NCBI RefSeq assembly: GCF_014654785.1
Contig: NZ_BNBD01000003.1
Location: forward strand, 248,001-312,000
From: Streptomyces mashuensis
Lineage (GTDB): Bacteria > Actinomycetota > Actinomycetes > Streptomycetales > Streptomycetaceae
Reading direction: 5' to 3'
Length of the DNA stretch: 64,000 bases
Each line of letters opens with the position of its first letter. Position 1 is the first letter of the stretch. This document shows, piece after piece, positions 30,735 to 39,018 of the stretch. Position numbers and translations under genes: made by a program. The notes below the pieces were generated by a model. That model was not told the DNA's origin, did not search any database, and saw only the letters and a list, made by a program, of their open reading frames with translations.

Positions 30735-32237
30735 ATGCAGGGACAGGAACAGCCGGTGGTGCGGACGGCCGAGGGCCTGGTGCGGGGACGGTGGCGGGCG
30801 GGGCTCGCGGACTTCCGCGGGATTCCGTACGCGCAGCCGCCGGTGGGTGCGCTGCGGTTCGCCGCGCCCGCACCGGTGCTGCCCTGGGACGGGGTGCGGG
30901 AGGCCGATGCCCACGGGCCCGCCGCGCCCCAGTCGGGGCCGCCCGTCGCCTACGGGGACGAGGGCGGCACGGACTGGCTGACGCTCAATGTCGCCACGCC
31001 CGACCCCGGCGCGGCGGGGCTGCCGGTGCTGGTGTGGATCCACGGCGGCGCCTACATGGCGGGGGCCTCCAGCGACCCGCTGTACGACCCGGCGGCGCTG
31101 TGCGCCGAGGGCCTCGTCGTGGTGAGCGTCAACTACCGGCTCGGCGCCGAGGGGTTCGCGCTCCTCGACGGCGCCCCGCCCAACCGCGGGTTCCTCGACC
31201 AGATAGCGGCGCTCCACTGGGTGCGGCGGAACATCGCGGGGTTCGGCGGCGACCCCGGCCTGGTCACCGTGGCCGGGCAGTCCGCGGGGGCGGGGTCGGT
31301 CGCCGCGCTGCTGACGATGCGGCCGGTGCGCGGCCTGTTCCGGCGGGCGATCGCCCACTCGGTGCCGGGCCACCACGCCACCCCCGCCCTCGCCGCGGAC
31401 GTCGCGGCGGTGCTCGCGGACCGGCTCGGGACGCGCCCCACCGCCGAGGCCCTCCGGGACGTCGCGCCGCGGCGCCTGGCCGACGAGGTCACCGCACTCG
31501 GCGCCGGCCTCGCCGCGTACCGCGAGCGCTGGGGCCGGCTGGCCGACGCCGGCATCGCGCTGGGCCCCGTCGTCGACGGCGACGTACTGCCCGGCACGCC
31601 CTGGGCCGCCCTGAGCGGCGGCCGCGCGGACGGCATCGAGCTGCTCACCGGCCACACCCGCGACGAATTCCGGCTGTTCAGCGTCATGACGGGGCGGCTG
31701 GGCAGCTACACGGAGGACGAGGCACGGGCCGCACTGGAGGCGTTCGCCCCCGGGCCGCACGGCGCGGACGCGTACCGCGCCGCCCTGCCGGAGGCCGGCC
31801 CCGGGGAGATGCTGGAGACGGTGTACGGCGACGCCCTCTTCCGGATGCCCTCGCTCCAGCTGGCCCGGGCCAACACTGCGGCGGGCGGCACCTCGTACCT
31901 CGTCGAGACGTGCCTGGCCTCGCCCGTGATGGGCGGCGCCCTCGGCGCGTGCCACACCATCGACGTGCCGCTGGCGTTCGGCACCCTGGACAGCCCCGCG
32001 GGCCGGGGCTTCCTCGGGGACGAGCCCTCCCCCGGCGCCGTCGCGGCGTCGCGGGAACTCCGGGGCGCGTGGGCGGCGTTCGCCACCACGGGCGACCCGG
32101 GCTGGCCCGCCCACGGGCCGGGCGAGGGGCTCACCCGCGTCCTCGACGCGCCGTCACGCACGCTGCCCTACCCGGAGGAGGCGTCCGCCCGCATCTGGGA
32201 GGGCCACGCGCCGGCCCCCTTCGGTCCGGTGCGGTGA
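30735..32237 (+). CDS. Type-B carboxylesterase/lipase
   Basis: The 500-residue carboxylesterase family protein has the opening FRGIPYAQPPVGALRF, the oxyanion hole HGGAYMAG (103-110) and the nucleophile motif GQSAGAGS with Ser183; the Glu/Asp and His (GACHTIDVPLAFG) complete the triad. No signal peptide, so it is cytoplasmic. GGGGAGGGCGGC precedes the ATG. Its expression is probably controlled by the divergent TetR regulator. It hydrolyses carboxylic esters of unknown identity. Confidence 0.9.
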   Translation: MQGQEQPVVRTAEGLVRGRWRAGLADFRGIPYAQPPVGALRFAAPAPVLPWDGVREADAHGPAAPQSGPPVAYGDEGGTDWLTLNVATPDPGAAGLPVLVWIHGGAYMAGASSDPLYDPAALCAEGLVVVSVNYRLGAEGFALLDGAPPNRGFLDQIAALHWVRRNIAGFGGDPGLVTVAGQSAGAGSVAALLTMRPVRGLFRRAIAHSVPGHHATPALAADVAAVLADRLGTRPTAEALRDVAPRRLADEVTALGAGLAAYRERWGRLADAGIALGPVVDGDVLPGTPWAALSGGRADGIELLTGHTRDEFRLFSVMTGRLGSYTEDEARAALEAFAPGPHGADAYRAALPEAGPGEMLETVYGDALFRMPSLQLARANTAAGGTSYLVETCLASPVMGGALGACHTIDVPLAFGTLDSPAGRGFLGDEPSPGAVAASRELRGAWAAFATTGDPGWPAHGPGEGLTRVLDAPSRTLPYPEEASARIWEGHAPAPFGPVR

Positions 32238-32286
32238 GGGCCCGCCGCCCGTCCCGGAATACCCGGCGGGCCGGGCGAGTTGGAGC

Positions 32287-32302
32287 CGGTCAGTACTGAC
32301 CG
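32287..32302. promoter_or_regulatory. 16-bp perfect palindrome upstream of the reductase gene
   Basis: CGGTCAGTACTGACCG at 32287-32302 is a perfect palindrome ending 21 nt before the ATG of the reductase, between it and the esterase stop. It is a strong operator candidate. The core AGTACT resembles sites of HxlR/DUF24-type redox regulators, but no such gene is adjacent. Confidence 0.65.
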
Positions 32303-32323
32303 CATCACCCACAGGAGCCCGTC

Positions 32324-32902
32324 ATGGCCCGTTCCTTCCTCTTCCTCCTCGGCAGCGCGCGCGAGGGAGGCAACACCGAGCTGCTGGCCCGGGCCGCGGC
32401 GGAGCAGCTGCCGGAAGGCACGGAGCAGACGTGGCTGCGCCTGTCGGAGCTGCGGCTGGACGACTTCCGGGACGCGCGGCACGGCGGCGCCTGGTCGGCC
32501 GGCGCCGACGAGGAGCTGCTGCGGGAGACGACGCTCGCCGCGACGGACGTCGTCATAGCCTCGCCGCTGTACTGGTACTCGCTGTCGGCGTCCGCGAAGC
32601 GCTACCTCGACCACTGGGTGACGTGGCTGTCCGCCCCGGAGCTCCGGTTCAAGGAGACGATGGCCGGGCGCACGCTGTGGGGTGTGACGGCCCTGGCCCA
32701 CGAGCACGAGGTGGTCGCCGAGCCGCTGGTCCTGACGCTGAACCACTCGGCGGCCTACATGGGCATGCGGTTCGGCGGCGTGCTGCTGGGCAACGGCTCC
32801 AAGCCGGGGGACGTCCTGCAGGACGCGCAGGCCCTCGCGCGGGCCAAGACGTTCTTCGCCGAGGAGGCCCCGCTCGCCGCCTATCCGGCCGGCGCGATCT
32901 GA
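32324..32902 (+). CDS. Flavodoxin-fold NAD(P)H-dependent oxidoreductase
   Basis: The 192-residue protein has the FMN-binding flavodoxin-like start FLFLLGSAREGGNTELLARAAA and the middle loop VVIASPLYWYSLSASAKRYLDHW, typical of NADPH-dependent FMN reductases/quinone reductases (Flavodoxin_2/FMN_red). ATG 32324 has CAGGAGCCCGTC upstream. It ends overlapping the convergent MocR gene by 22 bp. A palindromic operator precedes it. Likely quinone or electrophile detoxification. Confidence 0.85.
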   Translation: MARSFLFLLGSAREGGNTELLARAAAEQLPEGTEQTWLRLSELRLDDFRDARHGGAWSAGADEELLRETTLAATDVVIASPLYWYSLSASAKRYLDHWVTWLSAPELRFKETMAGRTLWGVTALAHEHEVVAEPLVLTLNHSAAYMGMRFGGVLLGNGSKPGDVLQDAQALARAKTFFAEEAPLAAYPAGAI

Positions 32903-34332
32903 CCGACGGCGCGGCGCAGCCGGGCCACGCCCTCCGCGAGCTCGGCCGTGCCCGCCACCGAGGCGAAGCTCAGGCGGAGGTGGGGGGCCTCGGGTTCGGC
33001 CGCGTAGTACGGGCGGCCGGGGGCCACGGCCACGCCCTCGCGGAAGGCGGCCGCGGCCAGCGCCGTGTCGTCCGTGCCGTCCGGCAGCCGTACCCACACG
33101 TGGAAGCCGCCCGGCGGCACGTACTCCACGGTCAGCTGCGGCAGTTCGCGGCGCAGTGCGCTCAGCAGGGCCTCGCGGCGGGCGCGCAGTTCCGCGGCGA
33201 CGGTGCGCCGGTGGCGGGACCAGGCGGGCGAGCCGACGAGTTCGAGCGCGGCCTCCTGGAGGGGGCGGGGGACGAAGAAGTTGTCGACCACATGGATGGC
33301 GCGCAGCCGGTCCAGGGCCGGGCCGCGCGCCGCGAGGGCGCCCACCCGCAGGCTGGGCGAGGTGAACTTCGTCAGCGAGCAGACGTGGACGACGATGCCG
33401 TCGGGGTCGTCCGCGGCGAGCGCGGGCGGCAGCGGCGGCGCGTCCTCGTGGGCCAGGCGCCGGGCGAAGTCGTCCTCGACGACGAACGCGCCGGCCTCGC
33501 GGGCCGCGCGCAGCACCTCCGCCCGCCGTTCCTCGGCGAGCACGGCGCCCGAGGGGTTCTGGAAGAGCGGCTGGAGCACGAGGAGGCGGGCCCCGCTGGC
33601 CCGGAAGGCCGGGGCGAGCAGGTCGGTGCGCACGCCGTGGGCGTCGGCCGGTACGGGGACGGGCCGCAGGCCGGAGGCGCGGGCGGCGGCGAGCATGCCG
33701 GGGTAGGTGGGCGACTCCACGAGGACCGGCGCGCCGGGCGGGGCGAGGGCACGCAGCGCGGCGGTCAGGGCGCTCTGGCCGCCGGCGGTGATCAGGACGT
33801 CGGAGGGGGTGACGGTGCCGGCGGGGCCGCCGATCTCGCGGGCGAACCAGGCGCGCAGCTCGCCGACGCCCTCGACGGGCGGGCGGCCCCAGGCGCCGGG
33901 GCGCCGCCCGGCGCGGGCCAGGGCGGCGGCCAGGGCCCGCTCGGGCTGGAGGGCCGGGTGGAGGTAGCCGCCGTTCAGCTCCAGGACGCCGGCCGGGGGT
34001 TCGGAGAGCGTGGCGAGGACGCCGGAGGCGTCGACGGAGCGGGGTACGGCGTCCTCGCCGGCCTCGGCGCTGAGCGCGACCTGCTGCCAGGAGGTGTCGC
34101 CGGGGCGGGCGCCGCCGGCGCGCGGCCGGGCGCGGAAGGCGCCGGCGCCGGGCCGGGTGACGACGAGGCCCTCGGCGGCGAGGGCGGCCAGGGCGCGGGA
34201 GACGGTGACGGGGCTGACGCGGAACCGCTCGACCAGGGCCCGGCTCGACGGCAGCTTCTCATCCGGAGAGTAGCGGACGAGCTCCGTGCGCAGGATCCCG
34301 GCGAGTTCGGCCACACTGCTACGCTCGTGCAT
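32881..34332 (-). CDS. MocR/PdxR-type regulator (GntR HTH + aminotransferase domain)
   Basis: The 483-residue protein has an N-terminal GntR winged HTH (LPSSRALVERFRVSPVTVSRALAALAAEGLVVTRPGAGAF) fused to a fold-type-I aminotransferase domain. The PLP lysine is in VCSLTKFTSPSLRVGALA, and QPLFQNPSGAVLAEERR is conserved. Such proteins sense PLP or amino compounds and usually regulate a divergent neighbour. Its ATG (34332) overlaps the divergent EamA ATG (34331) within CATG. On its strand TATTCT lies 8 nt before the ATG, so a leaderless mRNA is likely. Confidence 0.9.
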   Translation of the reverse strand: MHERSSVAELAGILRTELVRYSPDEKLPSSRALVERFRVSPVTVSRALAALAAEGLVVTRPGAGAFRARPRAGGARPGDTSWQQVALSAEAGEDAVPRSVDASGVLATLSEPPAGVLELNGGYLHPALQPERALAAALARAGRRPGAWGRPPVEGVGELRAWFAREIGGPAGTVTPSDVLITAGGQSALTAALRALAPPGAPVLVESPTYPGMLAAARASGLRPVPVPADAHGVRTDLLAPAFRASGARLLVLQPLFQNPSGAVLAEERRAEVLRAAREAGAFVVEDDFARRLAHEDAPPLPPALAADDPDGIVVHVCSLTKFTSPSLRVGALAARGPALDRLRAIHVVDNFFVPRPLQEAALELVGSPAWSRHRRTVAAELRARREALLSALRRELPQLTVEYVPPGGFHVWVRLPDGTDDTALAAAAFREGVAVAPGRPYYAAEPEAPHLRLSFASVAGTAELAEGVARLRRAVGQIAPAG

Positions 34333-35275
34333 GACAGCACAGAATAGCGCTACTCTCCCCGACGCGATAGCGGTGCACACCGCCGCCGGCCCCCGGCCGG
34401 TGGCCACGGCCCGCCGGACCCCCTGGGCCGGCACCCTGCTGGCCGCGCTGGGCGTGGTCGTCTTCTCGCTGACCTTCCCCGCGACGTCCTGGGCCCTGGA
34501 AGGCATGGGCCCGTGGTCGGTGACGACCTGCCGGATCACCCTGGCCGCCCTGGCGTCGCTGGGCGTGCTGCTCGCGCTGCGCGTACCGGTGCCCGCCCGC
34601 CGCCACTGGGGCGGGCTCGCGGTCGTCGCGGGCGGCACCGTCGTCGGCTTCCCCCTGCTCACGGCGCTGGCCCTGCGCACCGCGACGACCTCGCACGCGG
34701 CCGTGGTGGTGGGCCTGCTCCCGCTGACCACGGCCGCGTACGCCTCCGTACGGTCGCGGACGCGGCACTCCCGCACGTTCTGGGCCGCGTCGGTGGCGGG
34801 TGCCGTGGTGGTGGCCGGCTTCGCGCTCCAGCAGAGCGGGGGCGCGCCGGGCCTCGGTGACCTGTACCTGCTGCTCGCCCTGCTGGTGTGCGCGGCCGGG
34901 TACGCGGAGGGCGGCCGGCTGGCCGGTGACATGCCCGGCTGGCAGGTGGTGGCCTGGGGGCTGGTGGCGTGCCTGCCGCTGAGCGCCGTGGGGGCGGCGG
35001 TGGCGCTGGGGGCGGAGCCGGTGCACTTCACGGGCCGCAGCGTCGCCGGGCTGCTGTGGGTGGTGCTCGGCTCGCAGCTGCTGGGCATGGCGGTCTGGTA
35101 CCGCGGCATGGCCCTGACCGGCGTGGCCCGGGCCAGCCAGCTCCAGCTGGCCCAGCCGCTGCTGACCCTGGTCTGGGCGGTGGTGCTGCTGGGCGAGCAC
35201 CTCACGCCGGCCGCGCCGCTGGCCGCGGTGGCGGTGCTGGTGTGCATCGCGGTGACCCAGCGGTCGCGCCGGTGA
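34331..35275 (+). CDS. EamA/DMT-family exporter
   Basis: This protein of about 314 residues has ten hydrophobic segments in two EamA repeats, first from about residue 35 and the second from LGDLYLLLALLVCAAGY. It is a drug/metabolite transporter (RhaT/YdcZ-like), possibly exporting amino acids or related compounds sensed by the divergent MocR regulator. The first ATG shares the CATG with the regulator; GTG at 34373 is an alternative start that would remove the start overlap. AGAGTAGCG (34266-34274) and its inverted copy CGCTACTCT (34347-34355) flank the starts as candidate operators. Confidence 0.87.
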   Translation: MTAQNSATLPDAIAVHTAAGPRPVATARRTPWAGTLLAALGVVVFSLTFPATSWALEGMGPWSVTTCRITLAALASLGVLLALRVPVPARRHWGGLAVVAGGTVVGFPLLTALALRTATTSHAAVVVGLLPLTTAAYASVRSRTRHSRTFWAASVAGAVVVAGFALQQSGGAPGLGDLYLLLALLVCAAGYAEGGRLAGDMPGWQVVAWGLVACLPLSAVGAAVALGAEPVHFTGRSVAGLLWVVLGSQLLGMAVWYRGMALTGVARASQLQLAQPLLTLVWAVVLLGEHLTPAAPLAAVAVLVCIAVTQRSRR

Positions 35276-35371
35276 GGAGCCCGGCCGCACGCCGAGGGAC
35301 ATCGCGGGGACGGGAACCTAGACTGGAGACGTCCTGGAGCAGGTGTCGACGCGATCGGAGGATCGGTATCG

Positions 35372-35572
35372 ATGCGGGCGCAAAAGGGTGACCGGTTGGT
35401 CGTGCACGGACGCGTGGTCGGCCAGAACGACCACGTCGTGGAGGTCGTGGAGGTCCTGGGCCGGGACGGGACGCCCCCGTACCGCGTCCGGGCGGAGAAC
35501 GGGCACGAGACGATCATGTCGCCGGGCCCGGACTCCGTCGTGGACCACCGCAAGCAGTCGGACACGCAGTAG
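35372..35572 (+). CDS. DUF1918 small protein
   Basis: The 66-residue cytoplasmic protein matches the DUF1918 SH3-like domain: GDRLVVHGRVVGQNDHVVEVVEVLGRDGTPPYRVR, then NGHETIMSPGPDSVV. Function is unknown. ATG 35372 follows CGGAGGATCGGTATCG. It is transcribed alone and converges with the GHL10 hydrolase gene. Confidence 0.88.
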   Translation: MRAQKGDRLVVHGRVVGQNDHVVEVVEVLGRDGTPPYRVRAENGHETIMSPGPDSVVDHRKQSDTQ

Positions 35573-35597
35573 TAGCAGGAGCACACGCAGCAGCGTT

Positions 35598-36848
35598 TCA
35601 GCGCGGCGGGCGCGCGGGGTGCGGGTAGTGGTCCCGCACCACGCGCGCCATGGCGCCGGCCGGATCCTTGATCATCTGCGTGGCGGAGAAGAAGGCGTGA
35701 CCGCGCACCTCCCGGTACCGGCCGGCCAGGGTCAGGTGGCGCGACAGCTCCGCGGGGTCCTGCCAGGGCGCGGGCTGCGTGGGGTCGCCGGCGCGGTACA
35801 GCGCCTCGCCGATGTACAGCCGCACCTTGGTGCCGCGCACCGCCTCCGCCCACCAGGGCACGAGCCGGGCGTAGTCGGCGGCCGGGAAGCCGATGTGCCA
35901 GTAGCACTGCGGCACGATGTAGTCGATCCAGCCCTTGCGGACCCAGCCGAGCGTGTCCGCGTACAGGTCGTCGTACGTCTGCACCCCCGCCCGGGTGTCC
36001 GAGCCGCGCGGGTCGGTGGCGCGGTTGCGCCAGACGGCGAACGGGCTGATGCCGAACCGTACGTGCGCCTTGCGCTCGGCGATGCGCCGGCCGATGTCGC
36101 GCACCAGCCGGTCGGTGTTGTCGCGGCGCCAGGCGGCGCGGTCCGGGAAGCCGTGCCCGTACCGGCGGTACGCGGCCGCGTCGTCGAAGTCCTGCCCGGT
36201 CACCGGATAGGGGTAGAAGTAGTCGTCGAAGTGCACGCCGTCCAGGTCGTAGCGCCACACGGCGTCCAGCATGGCGTCCTGCACGAAGCGGCGGACCTCC
36301 GGCAGGCCGGGGTTGTAGTAGAGCTTGCCGCCGTAGGGCACCACCCAGTGCGGGTGGCGCCGCGCGGGGTGGGAGGGGGCGAGGCGGCCGGGGTCGGTGT
36401 GGTTGGCCACCCGGTACGGGTTGAACCAGCCGTGCAGCTGGAGGCGGCGCCGGTGGGCCTCGCGCACGGCGAAGGCCAGCGGGTCCCAGCCGGGCGAACG
36501 GCCCTGAGTCCCCGTCAGGTACTCGGACCAGGGCTCGTACCGCGACGGCCAGAAGGCGTCGGCGGTGGGCCGGACCTGGAGCAGCACCACGTTCAGCCGC
36601 CGGGCGACGGCGGCGTCGAACAGGGCGAGCAGCTCGGCGCGTTGCTGCCGCGGCGGCAGCCCGGGCCGGGAGGGCCAGTCGACGTTGACCACCGTGGCCG
36701 CCCACACCCCCCGGAACTCCGTCGTCCGGGCGCGGCCGGCGGCTTCCGGGGCGGCCGCGGCCGCGCCGCCGGCCAGCAGTCCCGTGACGGCTCCCGCCGT
36801 CGCGCCCGCCGTGGCCACGGTGAAGCGTCTTCGGGTCATACGTCCCAT
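35598..36848 (-). CDS. Secreted glycosyl-hydrolase-like GHL10 family protein
   Basis: The 416-residue protein begins MGRMTRRRFTVATAGATAGAV, a Tat-type signal ending near AAAAAP. The GHL10 (DUF187) TIM barrel follows: EFRGVWAATVVNVDWPSRPGL, LNVVLLQVRPTADAFWPSRYEPWSEYLTG, LQLHGWFNPYRVAN, and YDLDGVHFDDYFYPYP with likely catalytic acids. The family is thought to act on peptidoglycan or surface glycans. AGGGAGAG is best placed for the first ATG (36848) rather than the one at 36839. Confidence 0.88.
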   Translation of the reverse strand: MGRMTRRRFTVATAGATAGAVTGLLAGGAAAAAPEAAGRARTTEFRGVWAATVVNVDWPSRPGLPPRQQRAELLALFDAAVARRLNVVLLQVRPTADAFWPSRYEPWSEYLTGTQGRSPGWDPLAFAVREAHRRRLQLHGWFNPYRVANHTDPGRLAPSHPARRHPHWVVPYGGKLYYNPGLPEVRRFVQDAMLDAVWRYDLDGVHFDDYFYPYPVTGQDFDDAAAYRRYGHGFPDRAAWRRDNTDRLVRDIGRRIAERKAHVRFGISPFAVWRNRATDPRGSDTRAGVQTYDDLYADTLGWVRKGWIDYIVPQCYWHIGFPAADYARLVPWWAEAVRGTKVRLYIGEALYRAGDPTQPAPWQDPAELSRHLTLAGRYREVRGHAFFSATQMIKDPAGAMARVVRDHYPHPARPPR

Positions 36849-36944
36849 TTGAGATCTCTCCCTGCCGAGCGTGTCGTGACCGTCACACCGTTCCCGACAG
36901 AGCATGCCCGCCGTGGGGCCCGTACCACCGCCACCGCGGAGTAA

Positions 36945-37002
36945 CGTCTCTTCCAGGCGGGGACCGGAGGATTTCGACCACCCGCGAATCGACGAAGAGA
37001 CG
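36945..37002. repeat. Inverted repeat in the hbd upstream region
   Basis: Nine-bp arms CGTCTCTTC (36945-36953) and GAAGAGACG (36994-37002) are separated by 40 nt, ending 21 nt before the GTG of the dehydrogenase. It could form an RNA hairpin in the leader or be a spaced operator. Confidence 0.4.
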
Positions 37003-37023
37003 AAGATCAGCGAAAGGCACGAT

Positions 37024-37899
37024 GTGACGGACTCTGCTGTGGATCTGGCTCGCGTCGGCGTGGTGGGCTGCGGCCAGATGGGCGCGGGCATCGCCGAGGT
37101 CTGCGCCCGCGCCGGCCTGGACGTCAAGGTCGCCGAGACCACCGGTGAGGCGCTGGAGCTGGGCCGTACCCGTCTGACCAACTCCCTGGACAAGGCCGCC
37201 GAGCGCGGCAAGATCACCACCGAGGAGCGGGACGCCACCCTCGCGCGGCTGAGCTTCACCACCGACCTGGGCGAGTTCGCCGACCGCGACCTCGTCATCG
37301 AGGCCGTGGTGGAGAACGAGAAGGTCAAGACCGAGATCTTCCAGGTCCTGGACCGCGTGGTGACCCGCCGGGACGCCATCCTCGCCTCCAACACCTCCTC
37401 CATCCCGCTGGTGAAGCTGGCCGTGGCCACCTCCCGGCCGGACCAGGTGATCGGCATCCACTTCTTCAACCCCGCCCCGGTGCAGAAGCTCGTCGAGCTC
37501 ATCCCCGCGCTCACCACCGGCGAGGAGACCATCAAGCGCGCCGAGATACTGGTCGGCAACGTCCTGGGCAAGCACGCCATCCGCGCCCAGGACCGCTCCG
37601 GCTTCGTGGTCAACGCCCTCCTCATCCCCTACCTCCTCTCCGCCATCCGGATGTTCGAGTCGGGCATGGCCAGCCGCGAGGACATCGACAACGGCATGGA
37701 GCTGGGCTGCGCCCACCCCATGGGCCCCCTCAAGCTCTCCGACCTCATCGGCCTCGACACCGTCGCCTCCGTGGCCCAGTCGATGTACGAGGAGTACAAG
37801 GAGCCGCTCTACGCCGCTCCCCCGCTGCTCCAGCGCATGGTCGACGCCGGCCGCCTCGGCCGGAAGTCCGGCGCCGGCTTCTACACCTACGGAAAGTGA
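37024..37899 (+). CDS. 3-hydroxybutyryl-CoA dehydrogenase
   Basis: The 291-residue enzyme oxidises (S)-3-hydroxybutyryl-CoA with NAD(P), in fatty-acid or acetoacetyl-CoA metabolism. It has the Rossmann motif VGVVGCGQMGAGIAEV, the catalytic His in VIGIHFFNPAPVQKLVELIP and the C-terminal domain NALLIPYLLSAIRMFESGMASREDIDNGMELGCAHPMGPL. The GTG at 37024 has GAAAGG upstream and matches the standard N-terminus. Monocistronic, with a terminator after it. Confidence 0.93.
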   Translation: MTDSAVDLARVGVVGCGQMGAGIAEVCARAGLDVKVAETTGEALELGRTRLTNSLDKAAERGKITTEERDATLARLSFTTDLGEFADRDLVIEAVVENEKVKTEIFQVLDRVVTRRDAILASNTSSIPLVKLAVATSRPDQVIGIHFFNPAPVQKLVELIPALTTGEETIKRAEILVGNVLGKHAIRAQDRSGFVVNALLIPYLLSAIRMFESGMASREDIDNGMELGCAHPMGPLKLSDLIGLDTVASVAQSMYEEYKEPLYAAPPLLQRMVDAGRLGRKSGAGFYTYGK

Positions 37900-37934
37900 C
37901 GGGCCGGCGGCACCACCCCCGCCCGGGCCCCCAC

Positions 37935-37965
37935 GTGCCCCCGCCGGCCCGGCCGGCGGGGGCAC
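37935..37965 (+). terminator. Terminator after 3-hydroxybutyryl-CoA dehydrogenase
   Basis: A perfect 14-bp stem GTGCCCCCGCCGGC (37935-37948) with its complement at 37952-37965 and a 3-nt loop lies 36 nt past the stop codon. Confidence 0.8.
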
Positions 37966-38092
37966 GCCGTTCACACGGGGTGTGCGCCGCTGACCCGCGG
38001 ATACCCCCCGCACACGCTCCCGCCCGGCCGTTCCCCGCGGTTGACTGACGTGCGTCGCAACCCCGAGGGACCTCCCGGAAGGAGTACGCACC

Positions 38093-38350
38093 GTGACCAT
38101 CCATCCCGAGCACGCCGCGAAGGCGGCCGAGCTCGCGGAGCTCAGGCGCAGCCTCGACGTCGGCGTCGTCCGCATCGACGGCCACCTCGCCCTGCTCACC
38201 CAGCGCAGCGACCAGGCCGAGCGCGACCTCACCGAGATGACGGAGCGGGTCAGGGCTCTGGAGCACGGCCGCTGGCCGCTCCCCTCACTGGCCGCCCTCA
38301 CCGGCCTCGCCGGACTGGCGGTCGCCCTCTGGCAGGGGTCCGGCCACTGA
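38093..38350 (+). CDS. Small coiled-coil protein with C-terminal membrane anchor
   Basis: The 85-residue protein has a heptad-like helical stretch (AAELAELRRSLDVGVVRIDGHLALLTQRSDQAERDLTEMTERVRALE) and one C-terminal hydrophobic segment (LAALTGLAGLAVALW). The layout resembles XhlA/haemolysin-type small proteins, but I would not assign a role. The GTG start has GGAAGGAG upstream. It stands alone between a terminator and the convergent NUDIX gene. Confidence 0.7.
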   Translation: MTIHPEHAAKAAELAELRRSLDVGVVRIDGHLALLTQRSDQAERDLTEMTERVRALEHGRWPLPSLAALTGLAGLAVALWQGSGH

Positions 38351-38431
38351 CGCGGGGACGTGCGCCGGTGCCGCGGCCGGGCATGCCGGGGCCGCGCCGC
38401 ACCGGGCCCCGGGCCCGGTCGTGGCGGGGCG

Positions 38432-38962
38432 TCAGCCCAGCCGGAGGTGGTGCAGGAGCAGCAGCGCCGCCGCCATGTTGGCGGCCGGTACCTCGCCCCG
38501 GGCGATGAGGTCCGGCACGAGCTTCAGCGGGACCCACTCCCGGCGGTCCGACTCGAAGCCGTCCTCCGGGTCGCCGACGTACTCGGCCTCGTCAGTCCAG
38601 TAGATGTGGTGCCGGGCGTCGGTGAGCCCGTTGGACGGCTCCACCGTCATCAGGTGCCGCAGCGGGCCCGGCCGCCAGCCGGTCTCCTCCTCCATCTCCC
38701 GGGCCGCGGCGAAGGCCACGTCCTCGCCGTCCTCGACGACGCCGGCCGCGAGCTCCCAGCCCCAGGTCTCGGTGATGAACCGGTGCCGCCACAGCAGCAG
38801 GACCTCGTTCGCCGCGTTGACCGCCGTGGCGACGGCCACCGGCCGCAGCCGGACGACGAAGTGGTCGAGGTGCCGGCCGTCGGGGAGCTCGACGTCCGCG
38901 AGATTGACGCGGAACCACCGGTTCTCGTAGACGGTCAGCTCACTGAGATTCTTCCAACGCAC
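38432..38962 (-). CDS. NUDIX hydrolase, ADP-sugar pyrophosphatase-like
   Basis: The 176-residue enzyme carries an exact Nudix box, GVVEDGEDVAFAAAREMEEETGW (G-x5-E-x7-REx2EExGW). A preceding beta domain (ENRWFRVNLADVELPDGRHLDHFVVR) is typical of ADP-ribose/ADP-sugar pyrophosphatases. It should hydrolyse a nucleoside diphosphate derivative with Mg. The start is GTG 38962. The gap to the TPR regulator start is short and on the same strand. Confidence 0.88.
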   Translation of the reverse strand: MRWKNLSELTVYENRWFRVNLADVELPDGRHLDHFVVRLRPVAVATAVNAANEVLLLWRHRFITETWGWELAAGVVEDGEDVAFAAAREMEEETGWRPGPLRHLMTVEPSNGLTDARHHIYWTDEAEYVGDPEDGFESDRREWVPLKLVPDLIARGEVPAANMAAALLLLHHLRLG

Positions 38963-39018
38963 GTGTTGCCACCTTCCGCCGAGGTGGCCACCTCCCGGGC
39001 GCTGTCCTCACGGTGTGC

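Noticed and set aside
32881..36705. Very long minus-strand frame that would fuse MocR to upstream sequence
   Set aside because: The frame is merely open; the regulator starts at 34332, and the upstream part is antisense to EamA and out of frame with the GHL10 gene.
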